Part shown: positions 41,268-50,655 of the stretch, piece by piece
How positions within the stretch are numbered: position 1 is the first letter of the stretch
Layout of the letters: every line of letters starts with the position of its first letter
DNA from: Azospirillum sp. 412522
GTDB lineage: Bacteria > Pseudomonadota > Alphaproteobacteria > Azospirillales > Azospirillaceae
Assembly: GCF_019805165.1 (NCBI RefSeq)
Contig: NZ_RWIJ01000019.1
Coordinates: forward strand, 1-64,000
Length of the DNA: 64,000 bases
Direction of reading: 5' to 3'
The notes under the pieces: generated by a model
The model's database searches: none
The model's input: the letters and a program-made list of their open reading frames with translations, nothing else
Told to the model about the DNA's origin: nothing
Made by a program: the position numbers and the translations under genes

Positions 41268-42215
41268 ATGCTGTTCAAGTTCCCCACCGCGTCGCAGGCG
41301 CGCGAGGATGAGGTGACGCCGCGGGAGCTGTTCCTGTCGCGCCGCAGCCTGATGGTCGGTGGCGCCGCCGCGCTGGCGTTGGGCAGCCTGCCGGTATGGA
41401 GCCGCAACGCGCTGGCCGCCGCCTTCGAGGCGCAGACCACGATCAAGCCGGCCGATCCGAAGTTCGATCCGACGACGCCGATGAAGTCGGCCACGACCTA
41501 CAACAACTTCTATGAGTTCGGCACCGGCAAGAGCGATCCGGCCGAGAATGCCGGCACGCTGAAGACCCGGCCCTGGGAAATCGCCATCGGCGGCGAGGTC
41601 GGCAAGCCGATGACCATCGGCATCGAGGATCTGCTGAAATTCCCGATGGAGGAGCGCGTCTACCGCCTGCGCTGCGTCGAAGGCTGGTCGATGGTGATCC
41701 CCTGGGTCGGCTTCCCGCTGGCCGAGTTGCTGAAGCGGGTCGAGCCGACCGCCAACGCCAAATATGTCGCCTTCCAAACCCTGAACGATCCGAAGCAGAT
41801 GCCGGGCCTGCGCTCCTGGGTGCTGGATTGGCCCTATACCGAGGGGCTGCGGCTGGACGAGGCGATGCATCCCCTGGCCCTGTTGGCCGTCGGCATGTAT
41901 GGCGAGGTGCTGCCGAACCAGAATGGCGCGCCGATCCGGCTGGTGGTTCCCTGGAAGTACGGCTTCAAGTCGATCAAGTCGATCGTCAAGATCACGCTGG
42001 TGAAGGACCAGCCGGCGACCGCCTGGAACAAGTCGCAGCCGCGTGAGTACGGCTTCTACTCCAACGTCAATCCGGAGGTCGACCACCCGCGCTGGAGCCA
42101 GGCGACGGAGCGGCGGGTCGGCGAATTCTCCCGCCGCAAGACCCTGCCCTTCAATGGCTATGGCGAGGAGGTCGCGTCGCTCTATGCCGGGATGGATCTG
42201 AAGGCGAATTACTGA
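41268..42215 (+). CDS. msrP: Protein-methionine-sulfoxide reductase catalytic subunit MsrP
   Basis: A 315-residue periplasmic molybdoenzyme that repairs oxidised methionines in envelope proteins. It has a Tat signal with RRSLMVGGAAALALG and the molybdopterin-ligand Cys in YRLRCVEGWSMVIPW. It is exported folded with its cofactor. GGGAGAGG lies just before the ATG at 41268. msrQ follows after two bases. Confidence 0.95.
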   Translation: MLFKFPTASQAREDEVTPRELFLSRRSLMVGGAAALALGSLPVWSRNALAAAFEAQTTIKPADPKFDPTTPMKSATTYNNFYEFGTGKSDPAENAGTLKTRPWEIAIGGEVGKPMTIGIEDLLKFPMEERVYRLRCVEGWSMVIPWVGFPLAELLKRVEPTANAKYVAFQTLNDPKQMPGLRSWVLDWPYTEGLRLDEAMHPLALLAVGMYGEVLPNQNGAPIRLVVPWKYGFKSIKSIVKITLVKDQPATAWNKSQPREYGFYSNVNPEVDHPRWSQATERRVGEFSRRKTLPFNGYGEEVASLYAGMDLKANY

Positions 42216-42217
42216 CC

Positions 42218-42982
42218 ATGGCCGACCGTATTGCTGCCGCTGCCGGCGTCGATCTGCGTGGCGCCGCCAACGCCGCGCTCACGTCGCGCTGGGCCAAGCC
42301 CGCCGTCTTCACCCTCGCCCTGGTCCCGCTGGTCTGGACCGTCTGGCTCGCCTACACCGGCGAGCTGGGGGCGGAGCCGGTGCTGGAAAGCGTCAAGGCC
42401 AGCGGGCTGTGGGCCTTGCGCTTCCTGCTGATCGCGCTGGCGCTGACTCCGCTGCGGATGCTGACGGGGGTGGCGGGGCTGGCGCGGTTCCGGCGGATGC
42501 TGGGGCTGTTCGCCTTCTTCTACGCCCTGGTCCACCTGTCCACCTACGTCGGGCTGGACCAGTTCTTCGATTGGCCGGCGATCTGGAAGGAGATCGTCAA
42601 GCGCCCCTACATCACCGTCGGCATGGGCGCCTTCCTGATCCTGACGGCGCTGGCCGCCACCTCGACCGACGGAATGGTGAAACGGCTGGGCGGCAAGCGC
42701 TGGCGCGCCCTGCACCGGTGCGTGTTCGTCGCCGGGCTGGCCGGCTGCCTGCACTTCATCATGCTGGTGAAGGGCTGGCAGACGGCGCCGTTGGTCTATG
42801 CGCTGATCTGCATCGGGCTGCTGGCCTTCCGCCGCTGGCCGATCCGGTTGGGAAACCGGAAGGACGCGCGGCGGCAGGCCGGAACGGCTCCGGTCAGAAC
42901 ACGGCCCGCAGCAGCCCCACGGTCCGGCGAAGCGCCTGCACCGCACTTTCCGGATGGAAGCTCCCCCGCTCGTCGCAGTTGA
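42218..42982 (+). CDS. msrQ: Heme-binding membrane subunit MsrQ
   Basis: A 254-residue inner-membrane b-type cytochrome (ferric reductase-like domain) that passes quinol electrons to MsrP. It has about six helices with heme-ligand candidates in FFYALVHLSTYV, WRALHRCVFVAG and AGCLHFIMLVKG. The last ~45 residues are a low-complexity extension beyond the usual ~200-220-residue length and overlap the convergent hydrolase gene by 89 bases. Confidence 0.93.
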   Translation: MADRIAAAAGVDLRGAANAALTSRWAKPAVFTLALVPLVWTVWLAYTGELGAEPVLESVKASGLWALRFLLIALALTPLRMLTGVAGLARFRRMLGLFAFFYALVHLSTYVGLDQFFDWPAIWKEIVKRPYITVGMGAFLILTALAATSTDGMVKRLGGKRWRALHRCVFVAGLAGCLHFIMLVKGWQTAPLVYALICIGLLAFRRWPIRLGNRKDARRQAGTAPVRTRPAAAPRSGEAPAPHFPDGSSPARRS

Positions 42983-43580
42983 AGCCATGGCCGGCCGGAT
43001 AGACATGCACCGGCACCCACGGATAGCGCGCCCGCACGCCCTCGGCGACCGACAGCGGAATGCCGTGGTCCTGCTCGCCGAAATGCAGCAGGGTCGGCAC
43101 GCGCGGAGCGCTGTCCAGCGTCTTGCCGATCTCCCCGCCGTAATAGCCAATGGCCGCGCGGACCGGCAGCGTCGCCGCCGAGGCCCAGGCGAGGCTGCCG
43201 CCCCAGCAATAGCCGACGATGGCCGCAGCCCCGTCGCCACCCAGATGTGCCAGAGCCGCCGCGATGTCCTGCAAGGCATCGGCGGTCGACACCGCCCCCT
43301 TCAGCGCGATGCCCCGCTGGATGCCGGCATCGTCATAGGGCAGTTCTACCCCGCGTTCGGCCCGGTCGAACAGGTCCGGCGCCACGGTGGTGAAGCCCTG
43401 CTGGGCGAAGCCGTCGCAGACGCTGCGGATGTGATGATTGATGCCGAAGATCTCCGGCGCGACGATCAGGCGACCGATCTCCTCGCCCTTGGCCGGCGCC
43501 CGATAGGCACGCATGCGGTGGCCGTCCGCCGCCGTCAGCTCGATCCAACCGGCCGTCATGCCCGCGGTAGCGTCACTCAT
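42894..43580 (-). CDS. Dienelactone hydrolase family protein
   Basis: A 228-residue cytoplasmic alpha/beta hydrolase of the dienelactone hydrolase family. The catalytic Cys is in IVGYCWGGS, the Asp in HFGEQDHGIP and the His in YPAGHGFNC. True substrates are seldom dienelactone. The start at 43580 (MSDATAGM) follows GAGGG; three more in-frame codons run to 43598. Its 3' end overlaps msrQ on the other strand. Confidence 0.9.
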   Translation of the reverse strand: MSDATAGMTAGWIELTAADGHRMRAYRAPAKGEEIGRLIVAPEIFGINHHIRSVCDGFAQQGFTTVAPDLFDRAERGVELPYDDAGIQRGIALKGAVSTADALQDIAAALAHLGGDGAAAIVGYCWGGSLAWASAATLPVRAAIGYYGGEIGKTLDSAPRVPTLLHFGEQDHGIPLSVAEGVRARYPWVPVHVYPAGHGFNCDERGSFHPESAVQALRRTVGLLRAVF

Positions 43581-43760
43581 GTCCCGAACCCTCATCATGC
43601 AAGACCGTCCAGGCGGTCATTGCCGATGATCATAGGGGGTTGAGGCGTCAGGGCAACTGGCGACGGGACAACGCACCGCTGCAATGGTCATATCCGCCCG
43701 TCGCTGCCCCGCCGGCGGTTGGACTGACGCCGCTAATTCTCTCCCCTGCCTTGCGGAGCT

Positions 43761-45824
43761 TCATGCCGCGCGGATGCCGGCCAGGAAGGTCTCGATCTCC
43801 CGCCGCAGATCGGACGCCTGACGGGTCAGGCCGGTGGAGGCATCGAGAACCTGCGATGCCGCCCGGCCGGTCTGCGCGGCGGCCTCATGCACCTGGGCGA
43901 TGTTGCCGCTGACTTCGCCGGTGCCTTGCGCGGCCTGCTGGACATTGCGGGAAATCTCCGCCGTGGTGGCGCTCTGCTCCTCGATGGCGGCGGCGATGGT
44001 GGCCGCGATCTCGTTCATCATGCCGATGGTGCCGCCGATCCCCTCGATGGCGCCGACTGTGCCCTGAGTCGCGCTTTGGACACTGTCGATCTGGGCGGAA
44101 ATATCCTCCGTCGCCTTGGCGGTCTGGTTCGCCAGCTGCTTGACCTCGCTCGCCACGACGGCGAAGCCCTTTCCCGCCTCGCCGGCGCGGGCCGCCTCGA
44201 TGGTGGCGTTCAACGCCAACAGGTTCGTCTGGCTGGCGATGTCCTGGATCAGCCTGACCACCTCGCCGATGCGCGCGACCTCCCCGGCCAGATTGCGGAC
44301 GGAGCCGGTGGTGCCCTGCGCCTCACGCACCGCCTGGGCGGCGACGTTGTTCGAGCGGGAGACCTGTTCGCTGATCTCGCGGATCGAGGCCGTCATTTCC
44401 TCCGTCGCGGAGGCCACCGTCTGGACGTTCATCGACGTCTGCTCGGCCGCCGCGGTGGAGGCGGAGGCCTGCCGGTTCGTCTCCTCCGCCAGCGCGGCCA
44501 TCGAGCCGGCGGTGTCGCTCAACTGGGCGGAGGCACCGGACACGCTGGTCAGGATGGCCGATACGGTACGGTCGAAATCCCGCACCATCCGCTCGACGAC
44601 GGCCGTTCGCTTTTCGCGGGCGGCGCGCTGGGCTTCCTGTTCGGCTTCCAGGCGCACGCGCTCCACGGCACTTTCCTTCAGAACCTGGATCGCGCGCGCG
44701 ACCGCACCGATCTCGTCCTTGGTAATGGAGTAAGCGATATCGACGCCGAGGTCGCCGTCGGCCAGCCGGACGACCGTGGAGGTCAGGGACTCCAGACGCC
44801 GCGTCACCTGGACCGACAGCAGAACCAGCACGATGGCGAAGGTGATGCAGACCGCGGCCAGGGCCACGCCGGCGAGGATCAGCTGGGTCCAGGCGTCGGC
44901 GATGCTTTCCCCGGTCAGGTCATGCGCGACGGCAATGGCGGAATCCCGCATCACCAGGATGTTGTTCAGCATCGGCGTCACCCAGGGACGCCAGTCGGCC
45001 AGGGACACCGGTGGCGCGGCGCCTTTCCGCGCGGCGTCGATCACGCTTTGAAAGCGTTGCTCCCCCTCCGTCATCATGGTGGAGCGCACATGCTCCAGCG
45101 CTTTGGTCAGTTCCGGCGGATTGCCGAGGTTCAGCACCGCCTGCTGCATCGTCTGCCACAGGAGAGCGACCTTGCCGGTTATTTCCGTCGCGGCCTGCAA
45201 TCGGTCTGGCCCGAAGGGCATGCCGGCGACGAACAGCCCGACGGAGGCGGACCGGGCGCCGCCGATGTCTCGCATATCCTGCGACAGACGCGCCAGATTG
45301 ACGTGTCCGAACAGGTCCGGGCTGTCCACGATGGTGGAGCGGTAGGTGTCGTCGATCGCCTTGCCCACGCTCTGGTTGGCGGCGGCGAGGGCATCCACGG
45401 TGACCGCGGTGATGGTGGCCGGACGGGCGACCTTCGCCTGCTCCGCCGCCTGCCGGGCCGCGGTGCGGGCGGCCTTCAACTGGCTGGTCGCATTGAGGAC
45501 GGGACCGGCGGACAGGCCGGCAGCCTCGATCTGCACCCGCGCCTTCTCCAGGGCAGCGTCGGTGGCGGCGACCGCGTCGTCCAGCGGCTTTGCCGTCGCG
45601 GCGTCCAGCGGCTTGTCGCTGTCGAACGCGACCGCCCAGCGCCCGCGCTCGCTCGCCAGCGCCGGGCCGATCTGCAGCGTTGCCTCGAAGGCGTAGAGGG
45701 ATCGTTCCGTCCGGTGCCGCTGCTGCAGGGTCCCGACCGCGTTCCATGCGAGAACGACCGCCATGCAGATTGGAAAGGCGGCGATCAGGACATTGGCGCA
45801 CAGAATTTTCGTGCGAATATTCAT
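43761..45824 (-). CDS. Methyl-accepting chemotaxis protein
   Basis: A 687-residue transmembrane chemoreceptor. TM1 is at ~7-28, followed by a large helical periplasmic ligand domain (~30-300, opening TLQQRHRTERSLYAFEATLQ, perhaps NIT-like), TM2 at ~305-330, HAMP (RRLESLTSTVVRLADGDLG) and a cytoplasmic signalling domain. The hairpin tip reads NLLALNATIEAARAGEAGKG, the site for CheA/CheW binding. The ATG at 45824 has GGGGGGAAG upstream. Ligand is unknown. Confidence 0.95.
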   Translation of the reverse strand: MNIRTKILCANVLIAAFPICMAVVLAWNAVGTLQQRHRTERSLYAFEATLQIGPALASERGRWAVAFDSDKPLDAATAKPLDDAVAATDAALEKARVQIEAAGLSAGPVLNATSQLKAARTAARQAAEQAKVARPATITAVTVDALAAANQSVGKAIDDTYRSTIVDSPDLFGHVNLARLSQDMRDIGGARSASVGLFVAGMPFGPDRLQAATEITGKVALLWQTMQQAVLNLGNPPELTKALEHVRSTMMTEGEQRFQSVIDAARKGAAPPVSLADWRPWVTPMLNNILVMRDSAIAVAHDLTGESIADAWTQLILAGVALAAVCITFAIVLVLLSVQVTRRLESLTSTVVRLADGDLGVDIAYSITKDEIGAVARAIQVLKESAVERVRLEAEQEAQRAAREKRTAVVERMVRDFDRTVSAILTSVSGASAQLSDTAGSMAALAEETNRQASASTAAAEQTSMNVQTVASATEEMTASIREISEQVSRSNNVAAQAVREAQGTTGSVRNLAGEVARIGEVVRLIQDIASQTNLLALNATIEAARAGEAGKGFAVVASEVKQLANQTAKATEDISAQIDSVQSATQGTVGAIEGIGGTIGMMNEIAATIAAAIEEQSATTAEISRNVQQAAQGTGEVSGNIAQVHEAAAQTGRAASQVLDASTGLTRQASDLRREIETFLAGIRAA

Positions 45825-45965
45825 GCGACTTCCCCCCAAAACGGCCCACAGAAGCGGCTGCAACCGATAGCCGCCTCGAGTCTAGCGCCAGGCCGGCCAT
45901 AGGTCACATTAGGGGGCCTCCTGACCCGAGCGGACCGTCCGACAGGTCAGGATCCAGCGCTCTCG

Positions 45966-47642
45966 TCAGCGCTCTCGCGCCAGCACCCCATGGATCTGCG
46001 CCACCACCGCGGCGCCCTCCCCCACGGCGGCGGCGACACGCTTGGTGGAGCCGGCGCGGACGTCGCCGACCGCGAAGATGCCGGGCCGGCTGGTCTCCAG
46101 CGGCAGGCGGGAGGCGCCGTCTCCGGCCTCGGCTCCGGTCAGCACGAACCCCTTGCGGTCGAGCGCCACGCAATCGTTCAGCCATTCGGTGTGCGGGTCG
46201 GCGCCGATGAACAGGAACAGGTGGCCGACCGGCAGGCGGCGTTCCGCGTTCGTCCCACGGTCCCGCAACGTCACGGCGGACAGGGTACCGGCCCGGTCCC
46301 CCTCCATCGCCGCCACTTCCGTGCCGGTGTGGAGCACCACGTTGGGCAGCGCCATGATGCGGTCGATCAGATAGCGCGACATCGACAGCTCCAGCCCGCC
46401 GCCGCGCACGATCAGGTGAAGCGTCTCGACATGGGGGGCCAGGAAGACGACCGCCTGACCGGCGGAATTGCCGCCGCCGACCAGGGCGACGGTCTGGCCG
46501 GCACACAGCTTCGCCTCAATGGGAGAGGCCCAGTAGGACGCCCCCGCCCCCTCGAACCGCTCGACCTCGGCGATGTCCGGCCGGCGGTACCGCGCGCCCG
46601 ACGCCACCACCACCGTCCGTGCCTGGACGACCGAGCCGCCGTCACGCCCGCCCTCGCACAGGATGCGGAACGGGCCGCCGCCCGGACCACCGGTGCCGCA
46701 GTCGATCTCTCCGACCTCGACCGGGATCGCGATGTCGGCGCCGAACTTCTGCGCCTGGTTGAAGGCGCGGCCGGCCAGCGCCTGTCCGGAAATGCCGGTC
46801 GGGAAGCCCAGATAATTCTCGATGCGGGCCGACGCCCCCGCCTGCCCGCCGATGGCCCGGCTGTCGAGGACGAGGACCGACAGCCCTTCCGACGCGGCAT
46901 AGACGGCGGTCGCCAGTCCGGCCGGCCCGGCGCCGACCACGGCCACGTCGTACAGCTTCCCGGACTCCAGTCCCGCCGTCATGCCCAGCGCGAAGCCGGC
47001 CTGCGCATTGGTCGGGCGGCGAAGCGTCGTGCCGTCGGGGCAGATCATCAGCGGCAGGTCATCCTCCCTCACCGCCGCTCGCTCCACCAGGGCACGGGCC
47101 TCGGCATCCCGGTCGGGATCCAGCACGGAACAGGGATGCCCGTTGCGCAGCAGAAATCCCTGGAGCCGGACCACGTCCGGCGCGTCCGCCCGACCGACCA
47201 GCACCGATCCGGCATCTCCGGCCTCCAGAAGTCCGACCCGCCGCAGGATCAGCGCCCGCATCACCGTCTCGCCGATCTCCGCCGAACCGATCAGCAGGGC
47301 GCGCAGATGGGCGGCATCGCAGGGAAAGGCCTCGCATCCGTCGGGGCCGGCGGTCCCCGCCGCCAGCGAAGGACGGTCGCCGAGCTGGCTGAGTTCGCCG
47401 GTGAACTGGCCCGGCCCGACCGGCGCGATCGCCGTTTGGTGCCCCAGGCCGTTGCCGCGGCTGGTCTCGATGGCTCCATCCAGCACGAACCAGGCCGGAG
47501 GGTGGCGGTCGCCGACCGCGTATACCCGCTCTCCCGGTGCGAAGCGCCGCGCTTCGGAACCGGCGAAGCGCCGGACGGTCTCCATCTGACCGGCAGTGAG
47601 GGTCGGGAACATCTGCCGCCTGCGTGCGTCGATCACGGTCAT
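45966..47642 (-). CDS. Cyclic-nucleotide-binding-domain FAD oxidoreductase (thioredoxin-reductase-like)
   Basis: A 558-residue fusion. It has an N-terminal cNMP-binding-like domain (~10-125), a small linker domain (~135-210) and a thioredoxin-reductase-type flavoprotein (~235-555) with VAVVGAGPAGLATAVYAA for FAD, ALVGGGNSAGQA for NAD(P)H and IFAVGDVRAGS. The redox CxxC expected before the NADPH motif is replaced by ASYWASPIEAKLC, so it is not a normal thioredoxin reductase; a ferredoxin/flavodoxin reductase-like role is possible. The ATG at 47642 follows GAGG. It is divergent from the cystine-type importer. Confidence 0.88.
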   Translation of the reverse strand: MTVIDARRRQMFPTLTAGQMETVRRFAGSEARRFAPGERVYAVGDRHPPAWFVLDGAIETSRGNGLGHQTAIAPVGPGQFTGELSQLGDRPSLAAGTAGPDGCEAFPCDAAHLRALLIGSAEIGETVMRALILRRVGLLEAGDAGSVLVGRADAPDVVRLQGFLLRNGHPCSVLDPDRDAEARALVERAAVREDDLPLMICPDGTTLRRPTNAQAGFALGMTAGLESGKLYDVAVVGAGPAGLATAVYAASEGLSVLVLDSRAIGGQAGASARIENYLGFPTGISGQALAGRAFNQAQKFGADIAIPVEVGEIDCGTGGPGGGPFRILCEGGRDGGSVVQARTVVVASGARYRRPDIAEVERFEGAGASYWASPIEAKLCAGQTVALVGGGNSAGQAVVFLAPHVETLHLIVRGGGLELSMSRYLIDRIMALPNVVLHTGTEVAAMEGDRAGTLSAVTLRDRGTNAERRLPVGHLFLFIGADPHTEWLNDCVALDRKGFVLTGAEAGDGASRLPLETSRPGIFAVGDVRAGSTKRVAAAVGEGAAVVAQIHGVLARER

Positions 47643-47986
47643 GGGAACCTCGATGGATGGAGGCGGACCGACGCCCAATCGCCGGCCGGCCGCATGCCCC
47701 GGATCCTACAGGCGGCGGCCGCGCCCGGCCTATCATACAAGGGTCTTGCATGGGACCGCCGAAGGCTCGGGCCGGGCACCCCATTCACGAACATGGATTT
47801 TCCAGTCTTCCCCGAAGGAGCCGCGCAATATCTACATTCAATAATAGCTAAATTTGCATTATATTCCCTTGTTATAGAGTATTCTTTCCTGTAGCCTGAC
47901 GGGAGCCGCAAAACTACCGGCCGGAAAGCGCCGGGGGGCGGCGGACCAACCCAACCTCCCATTCAAGAAACACCGGGCATCAACCG
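47643..47986. other. Divergent intergenic region, AT-rich in part
   Basis: No gene is supported in these 344 bases. The stretch ~47825-47895 is AT-rich (runs such as TTCAATAATAGCTAAATTTG and TTATAGAGTATTC) and probably holds the promoter of the binding-protein gene. Several TATA-like boxes are present and none is clearly best. Confidence 0.55.
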
Positions 47987-48772
47987 ATGAAATGGCTGAA
48001 ATCGCTTCTCGTCGCCGGCCTCGTTCAGGTCGCCGCCGTGTCCGCCGTCACCTCCGCCGCCTGGGCCCAGAGCGATCTCGACCGCATCAAGGCCGACGGC
48101 GTGCTGAAGATCGGCACCGAAGGGACCTACGCCCCCTTCACCTATCATGACGCCTCCGGCGCGCTCGTCGGCTTCGATGTGGAGATCGGGCGCGAGATCG
48201 CCAAGCGCATAGGGGCGAAGGCGGAGTTCCTGGAGGGCAAGTGGGACGGGCTGATCGCCGGCCTGGACGCCCGTCGCTACGACGCCGTCATCAATCAGGT
48301 CGGCATCACCGAGGCGCGCAAGGCGAAGTACGACTTCTCCGACCCCTACATCACCAGCCGCGCCGTGCTGATCGTGAAGGGCGACAACAGCGCGATCAAG
48401 AGCTTCGCCGACCTCAAGGGCAGGAAGTCGGCCCAGTCGCTGACCAGCAACTTCGGCAAGCTGGCCGAGGCGTCGGGTGCGCAGCTGGTCGGCACCGATG
48501 GCTTCGACCAGTCGATCCAGCTGGTCCTGAACGGCCGGGCCGATGCGACGGTCAACGACAGCCTGTCCTTCCTGGACTTCAAGAAGCACAAGCCCGACGC
48601 CAACGTGAAGATCGCCGCGACCCAGGACAACGCCGACCAGTCCGGCATCATCGTCCGCAAGGGCGAGGCCAGGCTGGTCGCCGCCATCAACGAGGCGCTG
48701 GCCGCCATGAAGGCCGACGGCACCTATACGACGATCTCGCAGAAGTATTTCGGCGCCGACGTTTCCAAGTAA
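47987..48772 (+). CDS. Amino-acid (cystine-type) ABC transporter substrate-binding protein
   Basis: A 261-residue periplasmic SBP family 3 protein. The Sec signal ends TSAAWAQS and the mature part has VLKIGTEGTYAPFTYHD and GFDVEIGREIAKRIGAK. It resembles FliY/TcyA cystine-binding proteins (FLEGKWDGLIAGLDARRYD, ISQKYFGADVS). A strong stem-loop separates it from the permease. The substrate call rests on family resemblance only. Confidence 0.87.
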   Translation: MKWLKSLLVAGLVQVAAVSAVTSAAWAQSDLDRIKADGVLKIGTEGTYAPFTYHDASGALVGFDVEIGREIAKRIGAKAEFLEGKWDGLIAGLDARRYDAVINQVGITEARKAKYDFSDPYITSRAVLIVKGDNSAIKSFADLKGRKSAQSLTSNFGKLAEASGAQLVGTDGFDQSIQLVLNGRADATVNDSLSFLDFKKHKPDANVKIAATQDNADQSGIIVRKGEARLVAAINEALAAMKADGTYTTISQKYFGADVSK

Positions 48773-48802
48773 GCGTCCCGCTTTATATCCAGGGCTTCCA
48801 CG

Positions 48803-48833
48803 ATGCCCCCTGCCCTCTCCGGGCCGGGGGCAT
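48803..48833 (+). other. Stem-loop between binding-protein and permease genes
   Basis: An 8-bp stem ATGCCCCC/GGGGGCAT encloses a second stem GCCC-N5-GGGC. It sits 30 bases after the binding-protein stop and has no T-run. It probably stabilises the binding-protein mRNA or limits read-through. Confidence 0.6.
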
Positions 48834-48866
48834 TGTCGTTCCATCTTCACGAGAGGCACCTTCCCC

Positions 48867-49547
48867 GTGCTGCACTGGCTTACCCTGATGGCGGACTCGC
48901 TTCCGTCGCTGCTGTGGGCGGCGCTGGTCTTCACCGTTCCGCTGACGCTGGCTTCCTTCGCGCTGGGCCTGATCGTCGGGCTGGTCGCGGCGGTGGTCCG
49001 GCTGTTCGGGCCGGCACCGCTGGCCGCCGTCGTCCGCTTCTATGTCTGGATCATCCGCGGCACGCCGCTGCTGGTGCAGCTCTTCCTGATCTTCTACGGC
49101 CTGCCCAGCGCCGGCATCGTGCTGGACGCCTTCCCGGCGGCGCTGATCGGCTTCACGCTGAATGTCGGCGCCTACACCTCCGAGATCATCCGCGCCGTCA
49201 TCGGCTCGGTGCCGAAGGGCCAGTGGGAAGCGGCCTATTCCATCGGCATGAGCTGGTCGCAGGCGATGCGGCGCACCATCCTGCCGCAGGCCGCCCGCGT
49301 CGCCGTGCCGCCGCTGTCCAACAGCTTCATCTCGCTGGTGAAGGACACCTCGCTCGCCGCCGCCATCACGGTGCCGGAGCTGTTCCAGGCCGCCCAGCGC
49401 ATCGTCGCCACGAGCTACGAGCCGCTGATCCTCTATGTCGAGGCGGCGCTGATCTATCTGGTTCTCAGTTCCGTGCTGTCGGCGATGCAGGTCCGCCTGG
49501 AAAAGCGGCTCAACCAGTATGGCGGTTTCCTGGAGGCCAAATCGTGA
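48867..49547 (+). CDS. Amino-acid (cystine-type) ABC transporter permease
   Basis: A 226-residue permease of the TcyB/YecS type with about five helices, FYVWIIRGTPLLVQLFLIFY and the coupling loop EAAYSIGMSWSQAMRRTILP. The start is GTG. As in the cystine system only one permease gene is present, so it likely works as a homodimer. The stop overlaps the ATPase start (GTGA). Confidence 0.92.
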   Translation: MLHWLTLMADSLPSLLWAALVFTVPLTLASFALGLIVGLVAAVVRLFGPAPLAAVVRFYVWIIRGTPLLVQLFLIFYGLPSAGIVLDAFPAALIGFTLNVGAYTSEIIRAVIGSVPKGQWEAAYSIGMSWSQAMRRTILPQAARVAVPPLSNSFISLVKDTSLAAAITVPELFQAAQRIVATSYEPLILYVEAALIYLVLSSVLSAMQVRLEKRLNQYGGFLEAKS

Positions 49548-50311
49548 TCCGGCTGTCGAACATCGAAAAGCGCTTCGGCGACCTGACCGTGCTGAAAGGC
49601 GTGTCGGTCACCGTGGCCGAAGGGCGCGTCACCGCCCTGATCGGCCCGTCCGGCGGCGGCAAGAGCACGCTGCTGCGCTGCATCAACCTGCTGGAAATCC
49701 CGACATCGGGCACCGTCCGCATCGGCGAGGAGGAGCTGTCCTTCCAGCCCGGCGGCAAGCCAGGCTGGAAGGACATCCAGCGGCTGCGCGGCCAGACCGG
49801 CATGGTGTTCCAGAACTTCCAGCTCTTCCCCCACCGCACCGCGGTCGAGAATGTGATGGAAGGGCTGGTGACGGTGCAGAAATGGCCGGCGGAGAAGGCG
49901 CGCGACCGCGCCATGGCCCTGCTGCGCAAGGTCGGCATGGACCACAAGGCCGATGCCTGGCCGGCGACCCTGTCGGGCGGGCAGCAGCAGCGCGTCGCCA
50001 TCGCCCGCGCGCTGGCGCCGTCACCGCGCGTCCTGCTGTGCGACGAGCCGACCTCAGCCCTTGATCCCGAACTGTCGGGCGAGGTGGTGGAGGTGCTGGG
50101 CACGCTGGCCGCCGAGGGCACCACCATGGTTATGGCCACCCACGACCTGCGCCTCGCGTCCCGCATCGCCCACGAGGTGGTGTTCCTCGACGGTGGCCAA
50201 ATCGTGGAGTCCGGCCCGTCGCAAACGCTGTTCACCCACCCGACCCGCGAACGCACCCAGCGCTTCATCGCCACCCTGACCCAGCAGGGGCAGCGGGGCG
50301 AGGGAGCCTAG
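49544..50311 (+). CDS. Amino-acid (cystine-type) ABC transporter ATP-binding protein
   Basis: A 255-residue ATPase, GTG start overlapping the permease stop. Walker A is GPSGGGKST, the signature LSGGQQQRVAIARAL, Walker B LLCDEPTSALD and H-loop MATHDLRLA. It completes a FliY-YecS-YecC-like cystine or polar amino-acid importer. Confidence 0.94.
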   Translation: MIRLSNIEKRFGDLTVLKGVSVTVAEGRVTALIGPSGGGKSTLLRCINLLEIPTSGTVRIGEEELSFQPGGKPGWKDIQRLRGQTGMVFQNFQLFPHRTAVENVMEGLVTVQKWPAEKARDRAMALLRKVGMDHKADAWPATLSGGQQQRVAIARALAPSPRVLLCDEPTSALDPELSGEVVEVLGTLAAEGTTMVMATHDLRLASRIAHEVVFLDGGQIVESGPSQTLFTHPTRERTQRFIATLTQQGQRGEGA

Positions 50312-50655
50312 CACCCGTCGGACCATCGTCCGGAGCTGGCGGCAGGCAGCATTCGACAATGGAATGCCGCCCCGCCGGCTTCGTCGGGCGGTTCCGGCAA
50401 GCACATGAATCGACACACACCGCACAACGCGGACTTCCATTCAGAGAAGCAGCAACATCCGCTGGTCCATGGGGGTGCCACTTACTGAATCAACACGGCC
50501 TTATGCGTATTATACCCAAAGATACTTGGGGTTTGATCGCAGTATTATAACAGATTTTACCTCTTATTCGTCAAATCCGTGGAAAATGCCTCACTATTGC
50601 CCCAGCCGTCTTGACCATCTTGGCGCCGCATCAAAACCGCTAAGGATACGGACCA
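50312..50655. other. Intergenic region with AT-rich promoter-like segment
   Basis: No gene is supported in these 344 bases. The stretch ~50500-50580 is AT-rich and holds CCCAA-N6-TTGGG (50515-50530), a 5-bp inverted repeat among several TATTATA-like boxes. This could be an operator/promoter for the beta-helix gene. Confidence 0.5.
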
